This document shows positions 24,581 to 37,499 of a DNA stretch of 64,000 bases, one piece after another (positions within the stretch are counted from its first letter, which is position 1; each line of letters opens with the position of its first letter). Source of the DNA: Buddleja alternifolia (lineage: Eukaryota > Streptophyta > Magnoliopsida > Lamiales > Scrophulariaceae); the NCBI GenBank assembly GCA_019426215.1, contig CM033396.1, positions 29,989,154 to 30,053,153 of the forward strand. The letters run 5' to 3'. Position numbers and translations under genes: made by a program. Below the pieces are notes generated by a model. The model ran no database searches and was not told where the DNA came from. It saw only the letters and a program-made list of their open reading frames with translations.

Positions 24581-25264
24581 TGTTATAATTTTGAAATTAA
24601 GTTTTAAAAATTCATTGTTTTATTTTAAAACTTTTTAACTCCTAGTCAAAGAGTCATTACATAAGTTACAAAATATTTAAACTAAGAATTATTATATTTG
24701 TAGTGGTTACAAAATATTAAAAATGATCATTATTATAATATGTAACTCCTATTTTCTATGCCTATAAGAAGGGAGATTTTCCTAGCATTTCATATACACA
24801 TCAACGTTATAATATTTCTTATACTCTCCCACTTACTTGTAAAACCTATACTTATCAACTAGTTATACATATACACAAGAATAATGTATATATACTTATA
24901 CTTTTGAGGGCAATTTGAGTGGTTAAGTTCATTCGTCCCATTATGAACGTGCATACTTTTGAGGGCAATTTGAGTGGTTAAGTTCATTCGTCTCATTGTG
25001 AACGTGCTCACAATAGGAGACTAGCAGTGTGCATTTGGGTTTTATCTTGGAGTGGTGACAAACCGTTGGTACCCGCACGTAGGGAGGCATCACTACTTTA
25101 CGACAGTGACTTTGTCGTGACTCCCAAAAGGACAAGCGTTCTTTAACTTTTATCTCTTGTTGTTTATTTATATATATATATATATATATATTATTTACAA
25201 TTGTGTTTCACTAATTGTGATTTGATTGTGATTTTGTAGGAACACAAATTCAAGAATTCCAACA
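24581..25264 (+). repeat. 5' LTR of innermost retrotransposon
   Basis: 684 bp. It contains an internal tandem duplication of about 55 bp (starting CTTTTGAGGGCAATTTGAGT at about 24900 and 24955) and a (TA)n run near 25170. Confidence 0.92.
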
Positions 25265-28200
25265 ATCTAAAGTAGTGATGGGATTTGTGTTCTGACTTTG
25301 TAGTGGTCTTCGGTGATGACACCAATTCTGTAAGATTATTTCAATTTTATTTTGATATACGACAATTGGTACACTTTCTTGTGTTTAGAAAAACGTGATC
25401 ACCAAATATTTAATTATTGTAGCCTCAAGTTATATTTTCTTGAGCTTTATCGGTGTTAACAAGCTCATCTCTTCTCAACATGATTTAGCGTTAGTTGGAA
25501 TATTTTCAGTTGAAAAAATTTAACACTAGTAGGAATAAAATAATACATAGATGTCATTTGTTAGGATTGGGTAATCTTCAGTTTTATTTATTAAGAAATA
25601 ATAGAAAAAGATGTTTTACATATAGTAATTTTGCTTACTCGATCTATATTGTCCATTTAATTGTTTAATCAACAAAGCTTGATATAAAGTGATACATCTT
25701 AACCAAGATCAAGTGTTTTATAGATCAGTAATATATATATATATATATATATATTGGGTTGATTACAATTATCTGTTTAAAGACACCAGATTAATTTAGA
25801 AAGTATAATTGTTAATCAAAGAAAAATTAAGTATTGATATAAGCTTTAAACTTTCTGCCAAAGTTTTTTTTAAGTAAAGTTTTCCTTAAAAATTACATAT
25901 TAAGCTTCTTTTGTTAAATAGGGAAATTTCTTTCATAATTTTATCAAAACTGAAAAGAGGGAAGGGTAAATATATATTTAATAATAGCAAGGTTTTGGAA
26001 TTGAATATTTTTTTAAGAAAAAATCGAAGTTGGACTAATAGTTATGTTTTAAAGTCAAAAAGGCCACCTACTGTTACGAAAATTTTCTGTTATAACATTT
26101 TTTTTATTGCAGAATTCGTATTCTATTTTAAAAAAAATTATTTCTCTATTATTAATATCTCTTTTAAAGAAAATAAAAGGAAAAGGAATAATACAGTATT
26201 ACTTGTGCATCTTTACAAATCTGACAAATTGTGCAAATTTTGAGTATGGATTAGTTTATTCTTCGTTTCTAAAAGTGATTTCTTGAGTAGCTGATATTAT
26301 ATTTCATATTTAGTTCAGTTCGTGATTAAAAGTTTCAAAGTTTTTTATATATTATAATTCTGTATTATTGTTCTTGATTAGTGTGAGAAACTTCTTGATG
26401 ATTAACAAATCTTGTCCATCAACATATGTTCAATTTTGAATTACAGGAGAAAATTAATTATTCTATTTAATTAAAAAAAACACTCAGTAAGTTTTGTTTC
26501 AATATTTTAAAAAATAAATGTTTGAGAAATAAGTATGTCTTAGTATATTTTAAGAGACTCATCTGGAGTTAAATTTGGTTCCCAGAATTATAAATTTCTC
26601 ATTAAGTGACTTTCTATTATTACTAAAAGAAAAGGAACTTCAGTGAGCCTATTATGTTATAATTTTTCTGTGCACCATTATAATTAGTTAATGTGACCGA
26701 ATCTTCTTTTCTTTAAAGGAAAACCGAAGGGAAAATGATTAAAATTATCATAAATAATAATTTGGTAATATGGATAGAAAAAATATCAAGTAACTCCTTT
26801 TGCATGTGATATTATTTATTATAGTCACATTCGAGACTGGTTGTCTTCTGTGTGATTCAAAACTTGATAAATATTTACAACGTTGAGAGAATATTTTAAA
26901 TTTTTTAAGGAAATTTAGTTTGTGGAAGGAATAAATTATTCAGTATATATTCATGATTACTATTCTATTTCTAATCGGCTATTTTGACAAATTAAATGAC
27001 ATTATGAATTGATATATTCGACAATGAATTTGTTGTCACCATTATCAGTTAGTATGCTAGCATAACTATTGTCGGTTACTTTTGGTGGTTCAAAAATGAA
27101 TTTATTTTTCATTGCTCATGTACTAGCTATTAATTGTTTTACCATTAAAATTTTTAGCAGAGGAGTTCTCCGTAAATGAGGTATGTTTGCTGATTTGCTC
27201 CTATTTTATGAAAGGTTCTTGCGGTTCAATGGTTGTGAGTCTACAAATTATTGTGGATTAAGTTTTCCTAAAACATAATTAACTACAACATTTTATGAGA
27301 AAGGTTTGAGCTATTTGCTTGCATGGTTATGAACTTATGATAGTTTGTTAAATTGAGTTCCTAGATGTGAAAGGCTTCTACGCTATGTCCAAAGAATTAA
27401 CCAATGATTTTAGTGGTCAGTCGTGATTGGACCAAGTTTTAAAGTATTTCATTAATCCATATTTATTGTGGAAATTTGGAGTATGTTCTCAAATTTTTTG
27501 ATTAAAAAAAAAAAAGGATATGCATTACCCCTAAATTTGGTGATTTAGGCATTTATTTGCATTGAGTTGAACAAAAATTAGTTAAATCATGGTTATTGAA
27601 GAAATATGATTAAATAACAAAGATAGTATTATCACAACAGTGCATCACATAATTTGCTTGGAAGTAAGATATATGCAGAAAATTGAGTATTATAATTCCA
27701 ATCATTTATGAGTGGGTCTAATTGGTTTTAAAAAAATAAAAAAAAATGATGTTTTATACAAAGATAAATTTGATAATGATTTAGTTAGATTACACCAAAC
27801 TTTGTTTACATTTATAATAGTTCTTAGTTGGTATGTGCTTAGTTTACTTGAAGACTGGTTAATTTCTTTATTTCATTGATTATATAAAGCTATAACCTTA
27901 AATGTGATTAAGAGATGAATTATATGTTGCGTATGTTTATTCAATTAATATATATATACAGAGGACAATATTTCATGAGATTCTCTTGTATGCGTAAAAT
28001 TATTTACTAAACTCCCTACAAGATCTATAAGTGGGATGTGAGATTCAAGTGATAAAAATACTCTATGCTACACTAGAATCATACTTTATCATCTATGTCC
28101 TGCAAGGTGCAATAATCAAATCTCAGAAGTAAAATTTTAATTGGATTGATTTCTAAACTATTGGATCTTATTATTAAAAAAAAAAAACCTTGAGAAATGT

Positions 28201-29621
28201 GGGGGTTCATAGTGATTACGATGAGATTTGATGATTTTGGTTCAGTTATTGAGATGTAATATATATACAAAATAGAGTTGTTTTAATTTTAGCAAGCTTA
28301 CACTTATTAAGATTAAAATTAAAAAAAAATGATTATGCCTTTCAAATTAATTTTTCTCCAAATACGGATAAGTGTAGAGGTAAGTGTCTCCTAAAAGTTT
28401 TATCTAAGTTTTGTTTTGTGGAAACAAAATATTATGGAAATTGCCTTAAATTTTTTATGGATGCTGGAAATAAAATTAATATGGAGTATTTCTCCAAGGC
28501 GCAAGAAATTGTGGGGGTTTGTTGCATTTATGTGCGAGCAAATTTAATTGCAAATTATAATTTATTTTTTTTAGGTTAAGAAATATGAGATTCTTAACAA
28601 ATTTATATGCTACTGTATATATGCTAATGTCTAATTAGAAGAATTAGAGGAACTGAAACAGTGCAAACAAAAGTAGAAAAATACCAAAAATTTGACATTT
28701 CGGTAGCAAAAGGTGGATCTAAATGAAGTGGGACAATCCACAAAGAATAAAGGACTAAAGAAAGCATGTCCTTATGAATTCTATGATTTCATGATTTATC
28801 TAATCTAATATATCACTCTTGTGAGTTTTGTCTTGAAATAGGTGCACGTGCACAAGACAAGAAGAAAAGAGAAATGAAATAAGAAACAAAGCGCTATATA
28901 AATTATATGTTGTGAGCATATGTTGACTGACAATGATGCTAGATCATTAATCATGCATTATTTATATGCTGTGAGCATATGTGGACTAACATTAAGGCTA
29001 GATTCATAATCATCGAGGGGGATGGGCTTATGCCCACAAGGGAGTCACCAATGGGAGTAACCCAACCTTTGTGATTGGCGATCCCATGAGGAAGGTTCAA
29101 TGGGTAGAAACAACTCGTAAAGCGTGAATCATATATGTATAGCACAAAACTAAGGAAAGTGTCTGAGAGATACACCCTTCCCATCCCTATGATGATAGTG
29201 CTACATTTGTGTGATGTTGAGGTTGGGCTTTGCCCTTAATGAGACCAAAGCAGAATTTTTGCGGGGTAGAGGTCACACGTACCCTTTGAGGACTCACCTA
29301 AGTGAGAGTTGCCATGAGGCCGTGGCTATGGGTTTGGGCAACCCTAGATACTCTCATGAGAATCAAGATAATGCGCATGGCCATTAACCGCGCAACCAGC
29401 TACGAACTAAAAAACAAAAACTCAGTACTATGTGTGTGGCATATTGAAATTTGGCCAAAGGGACCTAATTCAAGGCCAAGTCCATTATGGCTCCCTCAAA
29501 TGGAAATTGTCAACGCTAAGTGTAGGTTCAAGCCCGGAAGGCTCTTGCACCCATTGCATAGTATTATATTGCCCTCTTATATTATTATTATTTTAATGAA
29601 GTTTTAAACCTTGTGGGGGAT

Positions 29622-30292
29622 TGTTATAATTTTGAAATTAAGTTTTAAAACTTCATTGTTTTATTTTAAAACTTTTTAACTCCTAGTCAAAGTGTCATTA
29701 CATAAGTTACAAAATATTTAAAATAAGAATTATTATATTTGTAGTGGTTACAAAATATTAAAAATGATCATTATTATAATATGTAACTCCTATTTTCTAT
29801 GCCTATAAGAAGGGAGATTTTCCTAGCATTTCATATACACATCAACGTTATAATATTTCTTATACTCTCCCACTTTACTTGTAAAAACTATACTTATCAA
29901 CTAGTTATACATATACACAAGAATAATATATATACTTATATTTTTTAGGGCAATTTGAGTGGTTAAGTTCATTCGTCTCATTGTGAACATGCATACTTTT
30001 GAGGGCAATTTGAGTGGTTAAGTTCATTCGTCTCATTGTGAACGTGCTCACAATAGGAGACTAGCAGTGTGCATTTGAGTTTTATCTTGGAGTAGTGACA
30101 AATCGTTGGTACCCGCACGTAGGGAGACATCACTACTTTAGGACAGTGACTTTATCGTGACTCCCAAAAGGACAAGCGTTCTTTAACTTTTATCTCTTGT
30201 TGTTTATTTATATATATATTATTTACAATTGTGCTTCACTAATTGTGATTTGATTGTGATTTTGTAGGAACACAAATTCAAGAATTCCAACA
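29622..30292 (+). repeat. 3' LTR of innermost retrotransposon
   Basis: 671 bp. It carries the same internal tandem duplication as the 5' LTR and a shorter TA run. Confidence 0.92.
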
Positions 30293-31342
30293 ACTAGATA
30301 GTCCACATTGGAGAGAATCCTGCTATACTTGATGGTTTTCATGATATGATTTAAACTGGGAGATTCGTTTCTCGTCGAAGTATGTTTTTTTGGTGAAAAT
30401 TTGTATTGGACGTAAGCTCTTAATTCTAAAGTTTGCAGAGACGAGATGTTCAACGATCAAGGTTATAGATTATGAATAGTAATTCATTGCTGTTGATGAG
30501 TTTTTTCTCCGATACATGAATGGGAGTTAATGATTGTGTTAATGTTTTGCATTTTGTTAGCAACACATGGTAATGATGTTCATAAGCGTTGGTACTCTTG
30601 TAACTAATTGAGGGATTTATTTATGATGAGTTGACTTTTATAGTTCTTCTATGGAGTTTGGGATAAGATTTTTTGGACTTACCATTGGTATGGGTGAACA
30701 AAAGTTTTCTTCAGAACTTAGGAATTGATTGCTAATAATAACTTAACACATGCACTTTAGGTATATCATTAACATTATGAGTTTTTGGACAAATGGTGCT
30801 ATGATTAGGATTGGGGCTTTGAATAAATAGTTGGCATGTGACAACAACGATTTATTTTATGATGGCTAGTTATCATTTTTGTTTCATGAGGTGTGAAAAG
30901 CGCTAGAGTTATTGATTTAAGGATTTATATGAATAATTAAAAAAAAAAAGTTACCAAGGTAGAAAGTAATTATCTTTGTGGTCTTGGCTTGAGGCAATAA
31001 AAAAAAATTCATTTTATATCTATAGCTTAAATTCATACCACTAAATTCTAAATTCCAGAGTTTCTTTTCTAGTTCTGTTTCAATTTTCTTATTATTTTTC
31101 TCTTTTTTTCTCATTATTTCCTAGTAGCCCCAAAATAATTTGAAAAACTTGCAAAAATGCCCTACCTAGCCTGCATGTGACCTCCACGTGACAAAATCCG
31201 TCAAAAAGTTGATGGAGAGGACCAATGGTGCACCATTTTAACTCCTACATGACTAAAAATGTTGAGTAAAAAAAGAACTGGACCAAAAGTGCAACTTACC
31301 ACATCCTATGAGAGCAAAGTTGTATTTTTCCATCTCAAGAGC

Positions 31343-34300
31343 TGTTTGGCAACTGTATTTATGCTAGAAAATTTAGAAATTCAAAAATTCAAAAAAGATT
31401 TTAATAATAATTGATTTTTTTGCGCAATCGACTTTCGTGACTTTCCAGCATGTTTCCATTATGTTCACATTTTTCGTATGCATGCAATAATTTTCACGAG
31501 GTTTATATATTTTTCTTTCAGTAAGCCTAAAAAGTTTACCTTTCTATGTGATTGGTAATGAATGCTTAATTGTTTATGTGGCTTAGAAAAACGAATGTTT
31601 TATTTTTTTATGTGAATATTTATGTTGATGAGATGTGAAAGTTGTTTGCAGCTCGAAGAAATTCATGAGCTAAATTTAGAATTTTATGATGAGTGTGAGC
31701 TAATCAATATTGATATGCAAAAGAGACTCTTAGCTGATATAGTCTAATTTAAATAAAACACTTTAAGGCATTTGTTGAGCAATGTGATTTGTTCATCTTT
31801 CCTGACCTTTATGGCATAAGTTGCTTAATGGTTTCTCCTAAATAAAATTCACTTAAAATAAAATTTCTTTTGATTCTCATTTCTCGACATGTGAGGTCAG
31901 AAAGTTGACCAGACTAGATGGAAGAGGCCTATTAACTAACTCGCGAAGGTTAACTGGCCTCTATAAATTTGGCATGTGAGAGAAGGATGATTATGCTAGC
32001 TAGAGGAGGCCTATTGACTTATTCGCTAAAGTTAACTTTCCTTTATAAAATTTTCTAAGCTATTTATCCACTAGAGTTAGTGCACTTAGATGAGTGTGGA
32101 CTTATGAATGTAAGACATTTAGTTAACTTCTAGTTTCCACTATTTTACGCTATGTGTTAGTACATGTATCCTTTATCTCACTAGTCAAAATGCTAAATCA
32201 TTGTTAGCGATTTTTGGCAAAGGTAAGAGACCAAGTGGAGTTGAAAACTACGGTTGTATGTACTAATAGCTAGCAAGATAACATGTCTAATTAGTTTGCA
32301 CAAATACTGAGAAAAATAAAGTTGCAAGATGATTCCAAAATCTTAGCAGCTAAATGAGCTTGCGAAAAGGTGATGAATTAAAAACTTCTAGAGAGCTAGA
32401 TTTTTTATGGCGCAAATGACTTGCATTTCACAAGGAAGTGTAGTCACGGTTGTAGCCTAGATTATGAAATATGTATCTTCAAAATCAATGCTCTACTTTG
32501 TCCATTTTGGCATGGCAGCAAACCAGTTCCAAAGTTCTGCGCCTTTCTTAGATAAGGCATATTTTTCACTCGGTGAAGAATACCTTAATGGAGGCATGAC
32601 ATAGACTAAGTTGCATAATGTAGATTTTCTTAAGGAGAAACTTGTGAGAATAACTGAAGTCAAAGTAAGCTTGAGCTATATGAGCTACAAGGTCCACAAG
32701 GAGATGCTCATTTATCTAGCAAGAGTGTACCTTCTTAAAAGCATTCAAAGATTGCTAAGATAATGAGATCGACCTTAAAGTCAGTGGGAGTCTCACTTGA
32801 CCTATACTCTTGAAACCCATAAAGTAAGAAGGAGAGATTGAGAATCGTTCCCCATCGTCTACACAAGATTCAGTGGAATTCCTTCGCATGTACTTATGTG
32901 GATGGTTGATGAGTAACTTAGAACATTTGATTTCACTTAGTGCCTTAAGTGGACACCCATCATGAAGGAAAAGATAGGCCTAAATGACTAAGAGCAAAGT
33001 CTTTGGTCTACTTGATCTTCCATCTAGATGCAAGACCATTGGAAACATACTATTTCTAGAGGTCAAGTTCAAAGCAGATGGATTAATTGGCAAGGATAAA
33101 ACTATAGATATGTTTCTCCCTGAGTGGTGAGATTCACCTCTATTCACCATACTCTAGCATTAGTCACCACTGTCATCTTGGTCAGTCCTTGATGTGGAAA
33201 TTGACATATTGATTTGTGGAATGGATGGTAAGATCAATAGCGACCCTATAATGTATTCGAGATGTGGGGCAAAAGCGCAAAGTTTGCTTCTTTTAAAGCT
33301 CCATCCGTGCATTGAATTCCTTCCACGTAGTGATACTAATGATTCCATCAAGTTATCACCTTGATAGGCTTTACGATGATCGAACTAGATTACTATATAT
33401 ATGTCAATAGTGAGTGGGAGAATTGAGCTCTCATTATGTGAGCGATGATGAGATGGCTGAAAAAACATGGAGATGTGTCCACTTTGTAGTGGTTGTCCTT
33501 CATACTCGAGAAAATGACGTAGAAGAAGTAGGATGCATGTTTTAAAACTTTCATGTTTTCTTTGAACTAACTGAAGTATGCATCATACTTGTCCTATTGA
33601 CATTCCATGGTCAAGGATTATATTCTAGTCCAAGAGAGATACCTAAAGCCAGAAGAAGTAAAAGAAATGTGTAGTTAACGTGCCATAGAAAGTTTGATGT
33701 ACACTTTGTGCGTACTCTACTAGTTTGTGCTTAGTACTTAGAGTAGTGAGTGGATGTCGAAGTAGTCCTTGATGCAAATATTGAGGTGCATTCTAGTGAA
33801 TACTTAGATATCTTATTAGATTGGTCTAAGATAAAATGAATTATGTCTATGATGCGCATAGTGGCTCACATTCGTATGACAACTCTTATCAATGTGATAA
33901 TAAAGCCACCCATGGGTGTATGTTTTGGACACCAAGTAGTGGAAGACCAAGCATACTTAAAACCAATATAGCTCTGCATTTGGGAGTACTATGCATACTT
34001 CAAACGTTCTCAGGTATGTTTGTACGAGCTGTGTGGTCGCTTATTCTTTGACTGCGTCTTTGTATAGAGATATGCTCCAAAGGCAAGTTAAGAATTTTGT
34101 AGAACTTAATGGACTGACCTTTGAGAACATATATAAATTAATGAGATGTCTTTATGATTCTCATTATGGAGTTGGTAATGGGTCTTTGAGATAAGAGAAT
34201 GTCACAAGGCTTTGATTGGCCCTCTCACACGGGCAATTGCCCTAGCGCTGAGATAGCGAGCAGGATTAGACTTAAAGATCGATTGCATTAGTAAAAGGGA

Positions 34301-35190
34301 TGCGAACTAATCACTTTCACTCTCGGAATAACGTGGAAGGCTAATAAATATAACTTATAGTTGCCTTAGCTTAGGGGCTAAGATGTGATCATACTTGATT
34401 GATTATGAAGTATGTCCAAACTTCATAAAGCTTGATTATAGCCAAACGTGCGACTACTGAAAGTTATTGAGAGTGACTGTTTGGTGGTGCACAAGTCACA
34501 CGCTTAGATAGCGACTGGACTAAGGCTCGTATGATGCTTAGATAATGACATGCCCAAATTGAGTGGGAGCTCCATTATATTATGTAATCATACACATGTG
34601 CTTTACGACCTCCTAAGAGAAATGACCAAATGGGTCCCTGCTTCGTCACTGTGTGAGTCTTTATTGTTTCTTGTACACTTTGGGACTTTGGACCGTGTCA
34701 TAAGGTATAAGATTGATGACACTAATCTAGAATGATTTCCAATGATCATGAATAATTCGGTCTGTCGGAGCATGTTTAGGAAAGCTGTCAAGTCTAAACT
34801 AATTGGCATGAGAGGCCAAGGAAGAACTAAATTGGTAACACACTTATGTTCTATGGTTCATAGCCTGGGCAACTGTGTCAGAATATGTCTGACTAGTCAT
34901 GAACATAGATACAAATTTGAGAGAGTCAAGCATGCTCTATCTTTTATACATAGAGGGATCAGAGATGCTTGATTAAGTGTGATCATATAGTTTGGGGTAC
35001 ACAACGAGTTTTCTCGTAGAAGTGTAGGGTTATATTAATTAGGTGATGACTTAATATAAATGCTCCTCACTTGTTCCTTTCTCGCTTGGTCACATGTTTT
35101 AGTCCTTGTATGGAACAAAGAGATGTGAGATTGAGAAGTTTAAAAGCATAAGATTTGAAGAGATAGAGTCAAATATATACGAGTGGGAGA
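31343..35190 (+). other. Non-coding 3' interior of the outer retrotransposon
   Basis: Degraded sequence of about 3.8 kb. ORFs are all under 80 codons and show no integrase, RT or RNase H motif that I can find. Together with 21733-22577 it is the interior of the outer element. It may once have been coding or may be a conserved non-coding interior. Confidence 0.55.
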
Positions 35191-35651
35191 TGTTGGCTAT
35201 TGGGTCGGGTTTGGACCCTTGACTCAATTGACATCCATATTTAATGGATTTGATTCTATATTTGGTTGCATTAGAATCCTGAATGGATGGAACTCTTCCT
35301 TATGCATGAAGCCTGATATCTACATCAAATCCCTCTTCTCATGGGATATCACAACCAACGTATTCTCTCCCAGAAACCTCTCCCTATACTCTTCCTAAGA
35401 AACGTTCTCTCTCAATCTCTCTTTGAAGAATCACCACAAGACTTCATGGGTTTAAGGTGTGCATATATTGAAATGGATTGCTCTGGTAGCTGATCCACCA
35501 CGACGAGTAAGGTGAAGACACGATCATGCTTAAATCAAGAAGGCTTGTAGGCGAGCCCGATCAGGGATACATGGATCGTTGACTTTGCTGCGTTTATTGG
35601 TAAACGCGATCCACTCTTTATTATGTGTCAAAGTGATATTTATTTCCTACA
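35191..35651 (+). repeat. 3' LTR of the outer retrotransposon
   Basis: 461 bp homologous to 21253-21719. It is preceded by a polypurine tract and ends in CCTACA. Confidence 0.9.
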
Positions 35652-35656
35652 CTCTC

Positions 35657-36000
35657 CTTACTATAAGAGGCCCGAATACATTGTAAGTAATATGAAGAAG
35701 AAGTTAATAACATACCTAGTAAGCACGAAAATAAGTAAAACAAACAAGCAAGAAGTCAAGAATTTTTTGTTGTGTAAAGTAAATTACTTTACTAACCACC
35801 TTGCAAAATGTACAACACATCTTTTCACATGCAATTTAAAAAAATACCAAACTACATGTGTCAATTTACACAAAACATACTAACATCAAATGTGATCTAA
35901 CTTTAACATTGTATAATATGCTCTAAGTATAATATATCTCTTTGTGTCAACTTTTGTACTTTGTAACTTGTAATCCGCATTTTAAGCCTATTTAGATTAT
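35657..36000. other. Short intergenic stretch, no gene seen
   Basis: AT-rich DNA between the outer retrotransposon and the LINE remnant. No motif or ORF of note. Confidence 0.5.
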
Positions 36001-37490
36001 ACAATGCCATGCCCTAGCCAAGTTCGTCTTGGCTAAAAATTCTTTTGTTCCTCTCTTCCCATACTTTGTACACAACCCCTGCCATACTTGCCATGTTTTG
36101 TTTGAATTTCCAACGCTTGAATGCATATACTAGCCATCTCCCTCACCTGTCAAAGTTCCTAGGACAATTAATTGCCCACAGCCATTGCATGAATCCCTGG
36201 ACAAGTTGGAAAGACCACACACAATCATAATAAAGATGTTGTACTGGTTCACACCCATTGCCACAAAGGACACAACTTCTATCTGTGAGTTGCATAAACT
36301 TCCCCAGTCTATCTCTTGATAGTAATCTCTTGTGCATATCTAACCAAGTGATGAAACAAATCTTGCCTTTCTGAAGGCCATGTGATCACCACGAAGCCAA
36401 TCATAATTACTCTGAACCATATAATGGTTTGTTTTAGTATGTTGCCACTGATTCGAAATGTAACATGCTTCAAGTCTCCATGACCAACTACAGTTTTGGG
36501 GAGGGCTATACGCCCAGGAATCAGTTGTTTTGATATAAACACCACTATCCATTTAATCTATAATCTATCTTTTTTTTGGGCCGAATCCCAAACCTATTTT
36601 CCCACAGCAGCCAGGTTCCACAATTTGCAACATTTTACATTCAAGCCCCCTATATTTCTTTTTAGCACAGATTGTATCCCATCTAATCAGAGCCACTTTT
36701 TTTTTACATTATTGCTATCTCCCCATAGGAAACTTCTACATTTTTTCTTAACTTCCTTAACCACTGTTTGAGTTAAGATAAAAATGGCACTCTAATACAT
36801 ATGCAATGAGAACAATACATAGTTGATTAACTGCACTCTACCTGCATATGAGAGGTTCTAAAAGCCCAACAGGTAAGTTTAGCATGTATTTTATCAACAA
36901 GAGAATGTCAATGAATTTTGGTCCATTTTGTAGGAGACAAGGGCACCCCAAATACCTGATTGGAAACGCCCCTTCATTAAATCCAGTGATCTGCTTAATT
37001 TCTTGTGTAATCTTATCAGAGACATCCCTTATATAGATACTAGACTGGCATACAATTTTGTGGTCTAAGAAAGTTGCTGAAATTTATCCCAAAAGATTTG
37101 AACAAACATTTTGGAAGCTTTACAAAAGAACATTAGGCCATTAGCAAACAAATATCAGTTAATTGGAGGTGTTTGCATGCTGGATGAAACCTAAATCCAC
37201 ACTCATGGATTGAAAATAAAAGTAAAATTGTTACAGGTTTTTTTTTTTTTGGTTTCCCTACGGGGTGTCTGGGCTAGCTTTCGCGCACCTCGACTAATCC
37301 CTGCTCGTGGAGCATGGTTGCCGCTGGCCAAACACTATTTTGACAACGTTGGGAATCGATCCTGGGAGCACACCAGGTCGACCCCAAGTTGTCCTAGTGG
37401 TAGCCTTATACCACTGGGCCAAGAGTGTTATTCTATTAAACACGATATTTAGTACTTTTTATGAAGGGAGATGATGAAGTGGATGATGCT
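36000..37490 (-). pseudogene. LINE (L1-type) reverse transcriptase remnant
   Basis: Read on the minus strand, the pieces follow the C-terminal order of plant L1 ORF2. First comes an RT segment CGFRFHPACKHLQLTDIC (about 37210-37150), then FANGLMFFCK at the catalytic box, where YADD is normally found. Next is PIRYLGCP (near 36970), a piece with CSWSWRLEACYIS (36490-36440), and a zf-RVT domain, RLLSRDRLGKF followed by CVLCGNGCEPVQHLYYDC (36330-36200). Frame changes separate these segments and the catalytic acidic pair is lost, so it is dead. A SINE sits in its 5' part, and a partial copy of that part recurs at 38220-38390. Confidence 0.8.
37230..37432 (-). mobile_element. tRNA-derived SINE inside the LINE remnant
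   Basis: On the minus strand it starts with a tRNA-like head: an A-box-like CCCAGTGGTATAAGGC, then a B-box-like GGATCGATTCCC. The body ends GGGATTAGTCGAGGTGCGCG, then CCCAGACACCCCGTAGGG, and a poly-A tail (T run at 37238-37250). The order promoter, body, A-tail fits plant SINEs. The homologous copy at about 38300 lacks it, an apparent empty site. I could not fix a clean TSD. Confidence 0.8.
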
Positions 37491-37499
37491 AAGATACAA

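Larger units (their letters stand above)
24581..30292 (+). mobile_element. Non-autonomous LTR retrotransposon, innermost layer
   Basis: The LTRs at 24581-25264 and 29622-30292 begin TGTTATAATT and end CCAACA. A perfect 5-bp TSD ACTAG flanks the element (24576-24580 and 30293-30297). A polypurine tract GTGGGGGA lies at 29614-29620. The LTRs differ mainly by the length of a TA run plus scattered substitutions, so the element is much younger than its host layers. The 4.36-kb interior has no gag or pol ORF, and the sequence after the 5' LTR does not match the usual Met-tRNA primer site. Confidence 0.92.
22587..31333. mobile_element. Mutator-like element inserted in the outer retrotransposon
   Basis: The left end is AGAAAAATACACTTTTGATC. 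The right end, inverted, is ATGGAAAAATACAACTTTGC. Both continue into the shared block AGGATGTGG(C/T)AAGTTGCA and TTTTTGGTCC-type sequence. Flanks CTTAAGAGC (22578-22586) and CTCAAGAGC (31334-31342) give a 9-bp TSD with one mismatch. Without the nested LTR element the body is about 3 kb, rich in T homopolymers, with no transposase. Confidence 0.85.
21253..35651 (+). mobile_element. Large LTR retrotransposon, decayed, outermost layer of a three-level nest
   Basis: The 5' LTR is 21253-21719 and the 3' LTR 35191-35651, both TGTTGG...CCTACA. A primer-binding site TGGTATCAGAGC follows at 21721, complementary to initiator Met-tRNA, and a purine run GTGGGAGA precedes the 3' LTR. Flanks ATCTC and CTCTC agree at four of five positions. 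The LTRs differ by many substitutions and small indels, so the insertion is old. After subtracting the nested MULE, the interior is about 4.7 kb with no readable gag or pol, so it resembles a large non-autonomous derivative. Confidence 0.9.

Noticed and set aside
31640..34980. Retained pol gene of the outer retrotransposon
   Set aside because: I looked for integrase, RT and RNase H motifs in all plus frames and found none that was convincing.
37325..37432. Genuine tRNA gene
   Set aside because: The A/B-box-like motifs belong to a SINE head. No complete cloverleaf, and it is followed by a SINE body and A-tail.
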